Counted from the first letter of the stretch, positions 1 to 10,106 are shown. The stretch: 64,000 nucleotides of DNA from Leptospira weilii serovar Ranarum str. ICFT (GCF_000332415.1 NZ_AOHC02000023.1:1-64000); one strand, 5' to 3'. Program-made: numbers and translations. The notes: generated by a model from the letters alone, not told the origin.

Positions 1-388
1 CTGCAACTATATAACCTTTATGCGTTTTGCAATTCGTTACATTTTTGTAGTAGCTGTTTACTAATATTTCGTTTAATGATTCAAACACTTGCGGATTTAA
101 TTTCTCCCGCGCTAAGGAAAACGCTTGTTTCGTCACAGCTTTCTTTCCTAAATTCTTAAAATATCTATATAACTCGACCGCTAAGCTTTTGTTTAATAAG
201 TTTATCATGGCTATAAGCAACCTCGGTAGGGTTAGTTGACGATTCCGAGTAAAAGCACTCGGTTTCATTCGCGCGATTTCCAGAATCTTTCTGGAATATA
301 TCCAAGCTTCTAATTCGCCTATGACTGTTATTCTTTCTTGCCCATGTCTTCTTGTCGTACTAAATTCTTTAATCTTGAGTCTTTTTTC
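1..388 (-). pseudogene. IS4-type transposase, 5' fragment running off the left edge
   Basis: One open frame on the minus strand runs from about 388 to the window edge. Read in that frame it gives KEFSTTRRHGQERITV, then ELEAWIYSRKILEIARMKPS, then RNRQLTLPRLLIAMINLLNK and KAVTKQAFSLAREKLNPQVF. This pattern (charged N-terminus, LTLPRLL-type helix, KQAFSLAR-KL-P) is that of IS4-family DDE transposases, which cut and paste insertion sequences. No start codon was found: upstream the frame meets a stop at 389-391, where the end of a dispersed repeat begins, so the 5' end of the gene appears lost. The catalytic DDE part lies outside the window. Family call is by recognition and could be a related DDE family. 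Confidence 0.6.
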
Positions 389-394
389 TTAAAT

Positions 395-471
395 TGACAG
401 CATTGTCCTATGGGTCGCGTTGCAGGTCGCAAATAATAATCGCTTTCGCATTTGTTATATCGAACTCACGT
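395..471 (-). repeat. Left end of the dispersed structured repeat, minus orientation
   Basis: Read on the minus strand from 471 this starts ACGTGAGTTCGATATAACAA, followed by ATGCGAAAGCGATT. The same left end occurs at 25326, 29185 and 49556, with variants at 35976 and 38334. Only the left end is present; it abuts the IS4-type fragment, so one of the two was probably truncated by the other or by recombination. Confidence 0.7.
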
Positions 472-867
472 TAATTATTTTTCATCGACACAAGGATCCG
501 AAATCTCTTTGTCGTCAACCGTTACGTCCGTTCTTAAATGCGTAGGACTTTTCAAAATTCTAAAACCTTTGAAAAATTCAATTCGTGTCGGTTGTCGCAA
601 AGTTCCCGAATAATAGACAGAAATTTTATTTTTGATTCGGTTTGAATTCGAATCCATCTGAAGAAGCGCTAAGGAACCGTAACGAAGGCAACAGCAAGAC
701 GGAGTTTTGACTATAATAGTTGTGGATCGTAGCGAACGTTGAAAATCCACGACCATTCCTCCTCGTTCATGGAGCAAGTATGCCCACGATCGGTATTTAA
801 GAAAATCCGTATAAAATCCTGGGTTGGAGATTCAGGATCGTAAATCAAATCCATTTTGCCATCCCGT
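472..867. other. Stretch without a convincing gene
   Basis: No convincing gene. A minus-strand frame (475-777) has a protein-like C-terminal half but an implausible N-terminal half that reads through an inverted repeat near 722-752 (GTGGATCG...ATCCAC type). It may be a degraded gene end. Confidence 0.3.
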
Positions 868-1283
868 TTATATCCACTTGGTGTAAGTTCTTAACACAAT
901 CTCTCCGAATACTTTCTCAAATACTTTCGATTCCAATCCCTTTTCGATTTTATTTTTGAGAAGATTAAAATCGATCTTGGTCTCTATGTTTTGCCAAGAG
1001 ACTTTATGATCCTTTAGGACGTGTTTTAAAATTTCGTTTGTTTGGTTCCGATCGAGTTTCAAGTTCCCGCCGAAAATGCCTTGAGACCGAAAATAACGTT
1101 TCCACTTGCGGGAGATTTTAAAACGAGATCGTATTCGCGGACAACGGACCTTTCATCGTTTCTACAAATCGATTCGAGTTTAAAAAGTTCTTGTATTTTT
1201 TTAGAATCCTTTCCAGTCTGATATCGTATGCCCCACAATGTAACTCTACTACCGTTCGGTCTTGAACTTCTCCTCCTTAGTTA
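868..1283 (-). pseudogene. Possible decayed small gene of unknown function
   Basis: The minus strand has protein-like stretches in more than one phase. From 1283 one frame gives VQDRTVVELHCGAYDI then RLERILKKYKNF; a second gives REYDLVLKSPASGNVIFG; and 868-1062 encodes a clean 64-residue lysine-rich stretch ending VFGEIVLRTYTKWI. This looks like one gene broken by at least two frameshifts, but no family is recognised. The upstream part is antisense to the leuA leader peptide, so the protein-like look of either strand there could be coincidental. Treat as tentative. Confidence 0.25.
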
Positions 1284-1284
1284 G
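1228..1284 (+). CDS. Leucine-rich leader peptide (18 aa) of the leuA-type gene
   Basis: A short frame begins ATG at 1228 and ends TAG at 1282-1284. It reads MPHNVTLLPFGLELLLLS: 7 of 18 residues are leucine, four of them consecutive near the end. It is followed at once by a G-rich segment and 33 bases later by an intrinsic terminator, ahead of a 2-isopropylmalate synthase family gene. This is the classical layout of an amino-acid attenuator, in which ribosome stalling at Leu codons decides between antiterminator and terminator. No clear Shine-Dalgarno precedes the ATG, which is the weakest point. The minus strand here is also protein-like. Confidence 0.6.
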   Translation: MPHNVTLLPFGLELLLLS

Positions 1285-1345
1285 GGGGAGCCGGTAGAGT
1301 TGTAAAAAAATACACGAGCCTGCTCCTCCTGGAGTGGGCTTTTTT
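1284..1345 (+). promoter_or_regulatory. Transcription attenuator upstream of leuA-type gene
   Basis: The segment GGGGGAG at 1284-1290 can pair with CTCCTCC at two places: 1270-1276, the tandem Leu codons of the leader peptide, or 1323-1329, the 5' side of the terminator stem. A ribosome stalled on the Leu codons would cover 1270-1276 and free 1284-1290 to pair with 1323-1329, disrupting the terminator. With leucine plentiful the terminator at 1317-1340 forms. The outer segments CTCTAC (1246 on) and CGGTAGAG just after 1290 also pair. The mechanism is inferred from the sequence. Confidence 0.6.
1317..1345 (+). terminator. Intrinsic terminator of the leuA leader
   Basis: Arms AGCCTGCTCC (1317-1326) and GGAGTGGGCT (1331-1340) pair over 10 positions, counting two G-U pairs, with loop TCCT. 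A run of T follows at 1340-1345. It lies 68 bases before the leuA-type start codon, so it can only act as a leader terminator. Confidence 0.75.
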
Positions 1346-1412
1346 GTTTCCGGACATTTCTCTCCTCTCGAAAAACCCCTCTCCTGGAACCGGCCGGTAA
1401 AAGGAAAAAACG

Positions 1413-2699
<1,287 letters not shown>

Positions 2700-2741
2700 G
2701 CGGTAGGGAGTTAGGAAAGTTTGATTCCGATTATCCTGTCA

Positions 2742-3359
2742 TCATGCGGGGTCGGTTACGACTGCCGTTTCAGGACCGTTCATGATTCCGTAAAAAAGAA
2801 TTCCGTGGATTTCTCCCTGTAACTCCATCATGGAATACGGGGAATTTACGAGAAGCTCCGGAGTTGCGGTCATTTCGATCGCAGAATTGATCAGCGCGGC
2901 GAAGATCGTCGGATTCAAATCCTTACGAATCTCCCCCTTTTCGATTCCTTGTTTTATCAACGCCTGAATCGATTTGGAAACGGATTCCATTCTCACTTCT
3001 TTGATATAAGCGTAGTGATCGGGAGCCTGATCCCTGATTTCCAAAATGAACTCGTTCGCTCCGTGAGGGAACTGGCTCATCTTGAATTCATTGATCGCTT
3101 GGATTTTTTCATGCACCGACAGGGAATCGTCCTCGCTGATCTGCTCGAGTCTCGCGCTCATCACGTTGTGTTTTTGGGAGAGAATTTCGAAAAGAAGATG
3201 ATTTTTGTTTTCGAAATGTTTATACAAAGTTTTACGGGAGATTTTCAGGATTCTTGCGATTTCTTCCATTTTGGTTTTCGCATAACCGTATTTTAGAAAA
3301 AGCTCAAGCGTTTTATCCATAATCCGATGTTTTACTTCATCCTGCTCCATAGCTCTCAT
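2742..3359 (-). CDS. TetR/AcrR-family transcriptional regulator
   Basis: A 205-residue protein with an N-terminal TetR helix-turn-helix: [19 protein letters not shown], then [20 protein letters not shown] at about residues 33-52, followed by an all-helical ligand/dimer domain. Such proteins repress transport genes and release DNA on ligand binding. It lies 127 bases downstream of the RND pump on the same strand, so it may be the pump's regulator, an inference. The start could be the first Met or Met4; neither has a strong ribosome site. Copies of an ACTCGCACG motif in its promoter may be its operator. Confidence 0.85.
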   Translation of the reverse strand: MRAMEQDEVKHRIMDKTLELFLKYGYAKTKMEEIARILKISRKTLYKHFENKNHLLFEILSQKHNVMSARLEQISEDDSLSVHEKIQAINEFKMSQFPHGANEFILEIRDQAPDHYAYIKEVRMESVSKSIQALIKQGIEKGEIRKDLNPTIFAALINSAIEMTATPELLVNSPYSMMELQGEIHGILFYGIMNGPETAVVTDPA

Positions 3360-3367
3360 TCCCGTTC

Positions 3368-3462
3368 ACTCGCACGTACAATGCCGCTTACTCGCACGAT
3401 TTATGAAACTTTTTTTGAATTTGAAAAGAATTCAAAAGGCCGAATTCATGAAACCGTGCGAG
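3368..3462. promoter_or_regulatory. Candidate operator: three copies of ACTCGCACG-type motif
   Basis: ACTCGCACG occurs at 3368-3376 and again at 3390-3398, 22 bases apart, and its inverse CGTGCGAG at 3455-3462. All lie in the 127 bases between the TetR gene start and the RND gene end. Repeats on one helix face plus an inverted copy suit an autoregulatory TetR site. Binding is not shown. Confidence 0.45.
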
Positions 3463-3486
3463 AAAACTGGAACTACTTTTGATTCC

Positions 3487-6400
3487 TCACGCGTCCGGAT
3501 TCGGAGAATTTCTTCTCACGAGTTGATTCAATTTTTCGATATAAGAAAACGCCGCCGGAACGACGACCAAAGTAAGAATCGTCGAAGAAATCAAACCGCC
3601 TATGATCGCAACTCCCATACTCGTTCTTTGTTTGGAAGCCTCGTTGAGTCCGATCGCGATCGGCAACATACCCGCAATGAGAGCGAAAGAAGTCATCAAG
3701 ATCGGCCTGAGTCTTTCTCTTCCCGCTTCGATGATCGCTTCCTTCATCTCTTTGCCCTGGCCCAAAAGCTGATTGGTAAAGTCCACAAGAAGGATCGAGT
3801 TTTTGGTCGCTACCCCGATCAACATGATCAGTCCGATCATGGAAAAAATATCCAAGGATTTTTGGGTCACAAAAAGAGCGATAAAGGCGCCGCAAAGCGC
3901 GAGTGGTAACACGAGCATAATCGCAATCGGAGTGATAAAACTTTCATAAAGCGAAGCGAGAACCATGTAGATGAATAGAACCCCGAGTCCCATTGCGATC
4001 GCCATCGAAACTCCCATCTCCTTAAAACTCTCCGCTTGTCCCGTATAACCGATCTTAATACCCGGAGGAAGAGGAATTTCCGTCTGGCCGATCTTTGCGA
4101 CTTCTTCCATCGCCCCTCCCATTCCGGGGCCTTTCGGATTTACGTCCGCATAAATCTCAACGGATTTATTTCGGTTGAGACGATTGATCGTAGCCAGACC
4201 GGTTGTTTCTTCCACCCTTGCAACGTTTCGAATCGGAATCAGTCTGTTGTTGAAGTTCGGTACGAAAGAATCGTAAAAATTGTCCTTTAGATCCCTTTGA
4301 GAATCCTTCAGTCGAACTCGGATGTCGTACTCGACTCCGTTCTCTCTATAAACGGCCGGAGTTGTCCCTTCCACAAGAGTTCTCAGTTCCGTCCCGATGA
4401 TCGTTCCCGGAACGCCGAGAAGAACTTCTTTTTCCCGATCCGGGACCACCCTAAATTCGGGAGCTCCCGTTCTGTAACTGATATCCACGTCCAAAAGTGC
4501 GGGAGATTTTTGAAGGCGCGCGAATAATTTTTTCGCGTAGTCTTCGACCACTTCCCCCTTTTGTCCGCTGACCGTAAGAACGAAAGGCCGTTGCCCTCCT
4601 CCTACGTTGTCTATGTCTTTTACGATCGGATTGGCATAAGAAAATTCGGAGAGTTCCTTCCTGAGAAACGCTTTGAACTGAGTCGTGTTCATCTTCCGAT
4701 CGTGGGAAGGAACCATCTCCACGAACATACTCGAACTACGGTTGGTGTTGAACATGGAAACCAACTTGATTTCCTTAAACGAGCGGATCTTTTGATCCAC
4801 TGCTTGCGCTACCTTACCCATTTTTTCCACGGAAGTTCCCGGAGGCATGTCCAAGGTTACGGAGAATTTACCCTCGTCCTGTGCGGGAAGAAACGTTTTA
4901 GGAATGAACTTGGTAAGAACCAAACTTACGACGAAAATGAGAACCGCGCCGGAAAGTATGAAAAAAGGTCTTTTTAGAGTGAACTTCAGAACGGACGCGT
5001 ATTTGTCCTCCATCCAAGATTGAAAAACATTAAAAGTACTTAATATGGAATCCAAACCTCTTTCCAATACGCGGAGAACAAACGTAATCGGAGAAAAAAT
5101 TACGGATAAAATTCCCCTAGAAGACTTGTTTTGCGAACGGATTTTGGAATAAGCGATCTCTTCCAGTGCGGTAGCTCCGGCGCCTTTTGTTTTCCCTTTG
5201 ACGGCTTGAGTCGCGATGTCTGGAATCGAATCGGAAGTCGTTTTGTGTGCGTGATTTCCGACCTTACCTCCGAAGTAAGCCGATAACATCGGTGCGATCG
5301 TAAGAGCGTCGTAAAGGGAAATGAGAAGCGCAAAACATACGGTCAATCCGAATTCTCTTAAGAACTGTCCCACCACCCCGCTGACGAACGCAATCGGCAT
5401 GAACACCGCGATGACGGTCATCGTAGTCGCGACCACCGCAAGTGTTACTTCTTTGGTTCCTTCGATGGAAGCTTCACGCGCCGTTTTACCCATCTCCCTA
5501 TGTCTGAAAATATTTTCCCGAACTACGATCGCGTCGTCGATGAGAAGTCCGACCGCGAGACTGAGCGCCAGTAACGTCATCACGTTTACGGTAAAACCGG
5601 CGATCGCCATCAGGATAAACGCGCCCAATAAGGAGTTCGGAAGCGCCAGTCCCGTAATCAAAGTGGAACGAACGCTTCCTAAAAACAATAATACGACAAT
5701 GATCGTGAGGATGATTCCGATGATGATGGTTTCTTTCACGTCGTAGATATTATTGTCGATCGTTATGGAAGAATCGTTCGTCGAGGTCAACACGGGAGAA
5801 CCCTTTCGTTTTGCAAGATCTTGATTGATCTCGATCACTTTCTTTTTTACGTTTTGTGCGACCGCGACCGTGTTCGATCCGGATTGTTTATATACCATGA
5901 GAAAAATCGCTTTCTTACCGTTTAAGTAAGCTCTGGACGTTTCGTCTTCCAACGTGTCCTTGACTTCTCCCAATTGTCCGATTTTAATCGGAACCTCGTT
6001 TCCAAAAAGCGAGATCGGAGTATCTCTGATTTCTTGAGGAGATTGAAATTCGTTGATCGTTCTATATACGAGTTCCTTATCGGTCTTACTTACTTTTCCG
6101 GCGGGAATGTTCATCCCACCCGAAGCCAGTCGATTGCTTACGACGGAAGCGGGAATCATATGTTCTTTGAGTTTGTTTCGATCCAGTTCAACGTGAATCT
6201 CCCTTCTACGTCCTCCGGAAATGCTCACGTTTCCCACGTCCTTTGTCGAAAGAAGAATCTGTTTTACTTCTTCGTTTGCGATATCATACAGTTCCGCTTC
6301 CGGTAGTTCTTCGGCTCTGAGTGCGATGATTAAGATGGGTTGATCCGCCGGGTCGATTCTTCGGATAACCGGTTCCTTTGCATCGCTGGGCAACTTCGGT

Positions 6401-6747
6401 TTTACGCTCGATACCTTGTCTCGAACTTGTTGCTCCGCGTATTTTACGTCCGTTTCCAGAGTGAACTCCACAATGACTGTGCCCACACTTTCGTTACAAA
6501 CCGACTTGACTCTTTTTACCCCTGAGATTGTGGAGAGTTCGTCCTCGACCGGCCTTGCCACTAGGGTTTCGATTTCGTTAGGAGCGGCTCCGGGATAAGG
6601 AATGGTCACGGTTACGACCGGGATCGTTACGTTGGGAAACAAGTCCACTCCCAACTTGTTCATGGAGAGATATCCCGCAATCAGGATGATTAAAACCGTA
6701 CAAGTAACAAATATCGGTCGTTGAATCGAAATCGAAGCCAAGCTCAT
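3487..6747 (-). CDS. RND-family efflux transporter (HAE1/AcrB-like inner-membrane pump)
   Basis: A 1086-residue proton-driven exporter, the usual size for the family. The N-terminus IQRPIFVTCTVLIILIAGYL is the first membrane helix, followed by the hallmark LGVDLFPNVTIPVVTVTIPY-type segment and a first periplasmic domain. The helix IV region LALSLAVGLLIDDAIVVREN carries the paired Asp residues of the proton relay. Helices repeat in the second half (MIGLIMLIGVATKNSILLVDF). A poorly conserved cytosolic insertion of about 60 residues sits mid-protein. No membrane-fusion or outer-membrane partner gene is adjacent, so those must be encoded elsewhere. RBS TAGGAGA precedes the ATG. Likely substrates are drugs, detergents or lipids, not determinable here. 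Confidence 0.92.
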   Translation of the reverse strand: MSLASISIQRPIFVTCTVLIILIAGYLSMNKLGVDLFPNVTIPVVTVTIPYPGAAPNEIETLVARPVEDELSTISGVKRVKSVCNESVGTVIVEFTLETDVKYAEQQVRDKVSSVKPKLPSDAKEPVIRRIDPADQPILIIALRAEELPEAELYDIANEEVKQILLSTKDVGNVSISGGRRREIHVELDRNKLKEHMIPASVVSNRLASGGMNIPAGKVSKTDKELVYRTINEFQSPQEIRDTPISLFGNEVPIKIGQLGEVKDTLEDETSRAYLNGKKAIFLMVYKQSGSNTVAVAQNVKKKVIEINQDLAKRKGSPVLTSTNDSSITIDNNIYDVKETIIIGIILTIIVVLLFLGSVRSTLITGLALPNSLLGAFILMAIAGFTVNVMTLLALSLAVGLLIDDAIVVRENIFRHREMGKTAREASIEGTKEVTLAVVATTMTVIAVFMPIAFVSGVVGQFLREFGLTVCFALLISLYDALTIAPMLSAYFGGKVGNHAHKTTSDSIPDIATQAVKGKTKGAGATALEEIAYSKIRSQNKSSRGILSVIFSPITFVLRVLERGLDSILSTFNVFQSWMEDKYASVLKFTLKRPFFILSGAVLIFVVSLVLTKFIPKTFLPAQDEGKFSVTLDMPPGTSVEKMGKVAQAVDQKIRSFKEIKLVSMFNTNRSSSMFVEMVPSHDRKMNTTQFKAFLRKELSEFSYANPIVKDIDNVGGGQRPFVLTVSGQKGEVVEDYAKKLFARLQKSPALLDVDISYRTGAPEFRVVPDREKEVLLGVPGTIIGTELRTLVEGTTPAVYRENGVEYDIRVRLKDSQRDLKDNFYDSFVPNFNNRLIPIRNVARVEETTGLATINRLNRNKSVEIYADVNPKGPGMGGAMEEVAKIGQTEIPLPPGIKIGYTGQAESFKEMGVSMAIAMGLGVLFIYMVLASLYESFITPIAIMLVLPLALCGAFIALFVTQKSLDIFSMIGLIMLIGVATKNSILLVDFTNQLLGQGKEMKEAIIEAGRERLRPILMTSFALIAGMLPIAIGLNEASKQRTSMGVAIIGGLISSTILTLVVVPAAFSYIEKLNQLVRRNSPNPDA

Positions 6748-7096
6748 TTTTGAATCTCCTACTTTTCACCGGACGCAGGTTCCTATGAATTATCAAATAC
6801 TTCCAGTTGGAAACAATTTTTGATTTATTTGTTTTTTGTCAATTGAGAATCTTCTGTGACTTTGGGGAGTTCCCACGTTTTAGGGATTAGGACTTTATAA
6901 ATAAAACCGCAAGTGTTCCGACAAGAATGAGACTTTTTATTTGCAAAAACCTTCTCAACTTGTGGGTAACGTTATGCAAAATCAGGGTGGGACGATCTTT
7001 TCACAGAAGATTTGTCGCAACTCAAGACGGATTTATCTTCCGATCCAAGTAATTGGGGGGACTCCTTTGCCCCTCGCGACTAACATCGAAACGGAA
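6748..7096. other. Intergenic stretch
   Basis: No gene seen. It contains one GAGTTCCCAC motif (6867-6876), which recurs through the window, followed by CGTTTTAGGG as in other intergenic copies. The RND promoter should lie near 6748-6800 on the minus strand, but I could not assign clear -10 and -35 boxes. Confidence 0.4.
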
Positions 7097-7810
7097 TTAG
7101 CGGGAATTACTCACGCAGCGAAGATAACCCGATACATTTTTTGCGGCGGTCGTATTCGTAAATCCCGTCGTAAAATTGACCTTCCAAGCGTAAACCGCAT
7201 TCGAAGGATCGCTTGTACTGGTCCAAAATTCAATCAAGTTCCCCGTTGGATTGCCAGGAAACCAATCTTTTCGGATCGTAGGAACTTCAAAACTGGTTCC
7301 CGCTGCGGAGCAGGTCTTGGAATTATCCTTCGAATTGCCCAGATCCGTCCCGTTCGAACAAAAAACGAGCCCCTTCAATTCTGCATGTGTGGGAACTCTC
7401 CAAGTCATCGTCTTACCGGAAACGCTGAAAGTAGAACAAGAATCGAAAGCAGGACCCGACGTCAGCGTTCCTCCCAGAGCTCCATTACACTGGTTGTCGG
7501 AAGAGGAACAATATTGAGGAGAAACTAAAAATCCAATGCAAGAATCGGTAGCCGAATCGTACGTTTGGCCGCGGGAACATCGCATCCAAGTAAGACCGGT
7601 GGACGGAAAAAAAATAGTTTCCCCTTGAATTACCGGCGGAGCGGTCGCTCCCGCAATTAAGAGAAGCAGAATTGGAAGAGACGAATCTTTCTCTTTGTCG
7701 GGAGAAAGGAGATCCTTGAAAAGAGGGTTCAGATAACAGGCGGAATTCAAAAACAAAAAAGAAGAAAGAAAAATTCTTAAAAAAAGCGTTTGAAAGTTTG
7801 TCATATCCAA
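7097..7810 (-). CDS. DUF1566 (Lcl C-terminal-like) lipoprotein
   Basis: A 237-residue predicted lipoprotein. A hydrophobic signal ends in LNSAC, a leptospiral type lipobox with Cys at about residue 25. The body has the DUF1566 pattern: [30 protein letters not shown], then [10 protein letters not shown]...[10 protein letters not shown] and a final LRCVSNS. Paired cysteines probably form disulphides. The fold is related to the C-type-lectin-like formylglycine-enzyme group, but the role is unknown. The gene ends in an intergenic region and is preceded by another lipoprotein gene 5 bases upstream on the same strand, so the two are probably cotranscribed. Confidence 0.75.
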   Translation of the reverse strand: MDMTNFQTLFLRIFLSSFLFLNSACYLNPLFKDLLSPDKEKDSSLPILLLLIAGATAPPVIQGETIFFPSTGLTWMRCSRGQTYDSATDSCIGFLVSPQYCSSSDNQCNGALGGTLTSGPAFDSCSTFSVSGKTMTWRVPTHAELKGLVFCSNGTDLGNSKDNSKTCSAAGTSFEVPTIRKDWFPGNPTGNLIEFWTSTSDPSNAVYAWKVNFTTGFTNTTAAKNVSGYLRCVSNSR

Positions 7811-7815
7811 TCGCC

Positions 7816-8595
7816 TTAATCTTGAAACTTAACTCTTTGAACATCCGACCGACGAAAGGTTCTCTCTTTTCCCTTGTAGAACAATTTAACTCCGTCTCCG
7901 TCCATTCGGGTCACAGTCCCTTTTACAATTTCACCCGACTTTAAAAACAGGATGGAAAGATTTTTGGATTGTTTCACCTCTCTGTTCCAAGAACTTTCCA
8001 GTTCCTCTCTTAAAGAAGAATGGATTTTCTCCTGCAACTCCTCTTTCCATTGTTTTTCATTCTGTTTGATAAAATCTTCTTTGATCTTTGCGGTGTCGAT
8101 CTTGGAAACTTCTCTTTCCGGTTTTTCCGAAGAAGTCGAATTGTTCGAAACGGGAACTTTGGTTGCGGAAGTAATTTCCTTAGAATCACAACTTTCCACG
8201 TCGATGGTTTTACGCGTTACGGAAGCCGCGATCCCTAAGAACGTGCTGAGTATCGCGTCCAACCAGGTCGTTTTCAAGATCAATCGATACGTGCGATTTG
8301 GATCGGGAAGAATTTCCGAAACATCCACTCTATTGATCGGAACCGAACCGAAAAGAACATACCATTGGTATTTTTTACCGTTTAATTTACAATTGGAAGA
8401 AGAAACATTAGAATTCTTTTGAGAATCGAGGATCGATTTCGCCGAATCACCGCCTCTTACCGAATTCAATTCTAAGGTTGTACAAGAATATAAGAAAAAT
8501 AACATTAAGGTAAAGAATCCGAACCGAAACAAAACCGAAAAAGAATTCAAAGGACTGTGTAGATTCTTCACTTTAAGGTGAACTCCTAAATTCAT
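7816..8595 (-). CDS. Putative lipoprotein of unknown function with C-terminal Sm-like strand repeat
   Basis: From the ATG at 8595 the protein is 259 residues, with a signal ending FFLYSC as a lipobox. The frame is open to 8661, but that would give an unusually long leader, so the internal Met is preferred; neither start has a clear ribosome site. The middle [19 protein letters not shown] and [19 protein letters not shown] resemble small Bor-like lipoproteins. A charged coiled segment follows ([20 protein letters not shown]). The C-terminus [20 protein letters not shown] is an Sm-like beta motif seen in many leptospiral envelope proteins. It precedes the DUF1566 gene by 5 bases. Function unknown. 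Confidence 0.6.
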   Translation of the reverse strand: MNLGVHLKVKNLHSPLNSFSVLFRFGFFTLMLFFLYSCTTLELNSVRGGDSAKSILDSQKNSNVSSSNCKLNGKKYQWYVLFGSVPINRVDVSEILPDPNRTYRLILKTTWLDAILSTFLGIAASVTRKTIDVESCDSKEITSATKVPVSNNSTSSEKPEREVSKIDTAKIKEDFIKQNEKQWKEELQEKIHSSLREELESSWNREVKQSKNLSILFLKSGEIVKGTVTRMDGDGVKLFYKGKERTFRRSDVQRVKFQD

Positions 8596-8730
8596 GAAAT
8601 TATGCGCTGTTCGTATATTTTTTAAAAACTGTTCTAAAGACCAGTTTTTTTCTGTTACCATTCCGCGATAATTTAAGTGAAAAGAAATTTGCCTAAAACC
8701 GATCGTCTAAAAAACTTTTCCGGAAAACCG

Positions 8731-9732
8731 ATGCTTTCAAAAACGTCTCACCCCAAAAATTTCAAAACCCCAAAGTTCAATCCGCCCGGGATTCTAAAAT
8801 CCCCTTTTCTTCAGACGGCCCTGGCTTCTTTCGCTTGGAATTTACCGAAAGAAATGCCTTTTTTATCCGGTTCCGATAGAATCGTTTTAGACGCGGGCCA
8901 AGGTGTAAAACTGGAAGGCTCCTTGAGCCGACAAAAGAATCGGAAAGCCAAAGGATTTTTGATTCTTTTACACGGTTGGGAAGGAAGTATCGATTCAACT
9001 TATATCCTGAGAACTTCTCATTACTTCTATGAAAAAGGATACGATATTTTCCGTTTAAATTACAGGGATCACGGCGATACACATCATCTCAATCCGGAAC
9101 CGTTCAACGGAAGTCTGATCGAAGAAACCTACGAAGCCGTTCGTAAAGCCACATTCTTTGCCGATAGGAATGTTCCGGTTTTTATCACGGGTTTTTCTTT
9201 GGGTGGAAACTTTACTCTGAGAATCGCGCGAGTCCATTCTCAGTCGGAAAAAAAATTAAATCAACTCAAAGAGTGTATCGCCGTCTCGCCCGCGATCCAT
9301 CCGAAAGATGCAACAATTCTAATGGACGGTAAACTGATCATCGGTAATTATTTTCTTAACAAATGGAAAAAATCGATTCGGAAAAAACGAATACATTTTC
9401 CTACGTTGGTTCCTTATGACGAAATTCTTAAGGAAAGATCCGTTATGAAAATGACGAAGAAACTCATCGATTCAACCGACGAGTTTCAAGATTTGGATCA
9501 TTACTTCGGAACTTATACTCTGGGTGAAAAAGAACTTTCTCAAATTTTAGTTTCGACCACGATTCTGACGGCAAAGGATGATCCGATCATTCGAGGCGAG
9601 TCTTTCCTTTCTCTTCATCCCAATAAGAACGTGAAAATCTCCATCCAAGATTTCGGCGGACACAACGGTTTTCTCGAAAACTGGAAAGGTTCTTGTTGGT
9701 ATTTTCGTATTTTAGAGGAAATTTTTTGCTAA
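8731..9732 (+). CDS. YheT-like alpha/beta hydrolase
   Basis: An alpha/beta-fold esterase of the YheT type. It shows FNPPGILKSPFLQTALASF near the N-terminus (typical of YheT), oxyanion motif LLHGWEGS, nucleophile elbow GFSLGGN, acid in TAKDDPI and catalytic His in GGHNGF. The substrate is unknown; family members hydrolyse small esters or acylglycerols. The frame is open from a GTG at 8677, but the ATG at 8731 has GGA upstream and starts where family similarity begins, giving 333 residues. It is transcribed divergently from the lipoprotein gene, with about 135 bases shared between the two starts. Confidence 0.8.
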   Translation: MLSKTSHPKNFKTPKFNPPGILKSPFLQTALASFAWNLPKEMPFLSGSDRIVLDAGQGVKLEGSLSRQKNRKAKGFLILLHGWEGSIDSTYILRTSHYFYEKGYDIFRLNYRDHGDTHHLNPEPFNGSLIEETYEAVRKATFFADRNVPVFITGFSLGGNFTLRIARVHSQSEKKLNQLKECIAVSPAIHPKDATILMDGKLIIGNYFLNKWKKSIRKKRIHFPTLVPYDEILKERSVMKMTKKLIDSTDEFQDLDHYFGTYTLGEKELSQILVSTTILTAKDDPIIRGESFLSLHPNKNVKISIQDFGGHNGFLENWKGSCWYFRILEEIFC

Positions 9733-9746
9733 TGGGCAGATTTTAG

Positions 9747-9806
9747 GGATCAGATTTCAGAAGAATTTACAGAAGAGAAAAATCACGCTTTATTAAAGTC
9801 TGATCC
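9747..9806. repeat. 60-bp dispersed repeat with inverted ends, copy 1
   Basis: Begins GGATCAGATTT and ends AAAGTCTGATCC, nearly perfect inverted ends around a conserved core TTTACAGAAGAGAAAAATCA. A near-identical copy lies 98 bases downstream at 9845-9904. Diverged copies are at 33321-33377, 20046-20092 (reverse) and 61096-61160 (reverse). Confidence 0.8.
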
Positions 9807-9844
9807 CTCTATTAGAAAAATGTAATTGAACTCTGAATTCTAGT

Positions 9845-9904
9845 GGATCAGATTTCAGAAGAATTTACAGAAGAGAAAAATCATGCTTTATTAAAGTCTG
9901 ATCC
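9845..9904. repeat. 60-bp dispersed repeat with inverted ends, copy 2
   Basis: Same unit as 9747-9806, differing at one core position (CACGC versus CATGC). It is followed by a 24-base word at 9933-9956 that recurs exactly at 19888-19911. Confidence 0.8.
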
Positions 9905-9932
9905 ATCTATTAGGAAAATCCCTCTGAAATCT

Positions 9933-9956
9933 TGTAAAGTCCTAAAATCAGGTTGA
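9933..9956. repeat. 24-bp exact repeat shared with 19888-19911
   Basis: TGTAAAGTCCTAAAATCAGG plus TTGA is identical at both sites. It lies next to other repeats in both places, in the gap between the YheT-like gene and lon and just after the CRISPR-derived repeats. Confidence 0.7.
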
Positions 9957-10106
9957 CAGAAATCATGATGCTCAATGAACGAATTCAGGTGTAAAAAAAC
10001 CTAAATGTTGGTGAAGCCTAACATTGTTGAGAAAAAAAACGGCTCGGATTTGATTTGAGAATCTATTCCGTCGTAGGAACCTGGGCAAATTTCGAAATAT
10101 TTTTAG

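Noticed and set aside
1284..1345. T-box riboswitch for the leuA leader
   Set aside because: The conserved T-box bulge sequence and specifier-loop organisation are absent; a Leu-rich reading frame plus competing hairpins explain the leader better.
3403..3909. Plus-strand frames of 140-168 codons overlapping the 3' end of the RND gene
   Set aside because: Antisense to a highly conserved transporter; Arg/Asp-rich shadow peptides.
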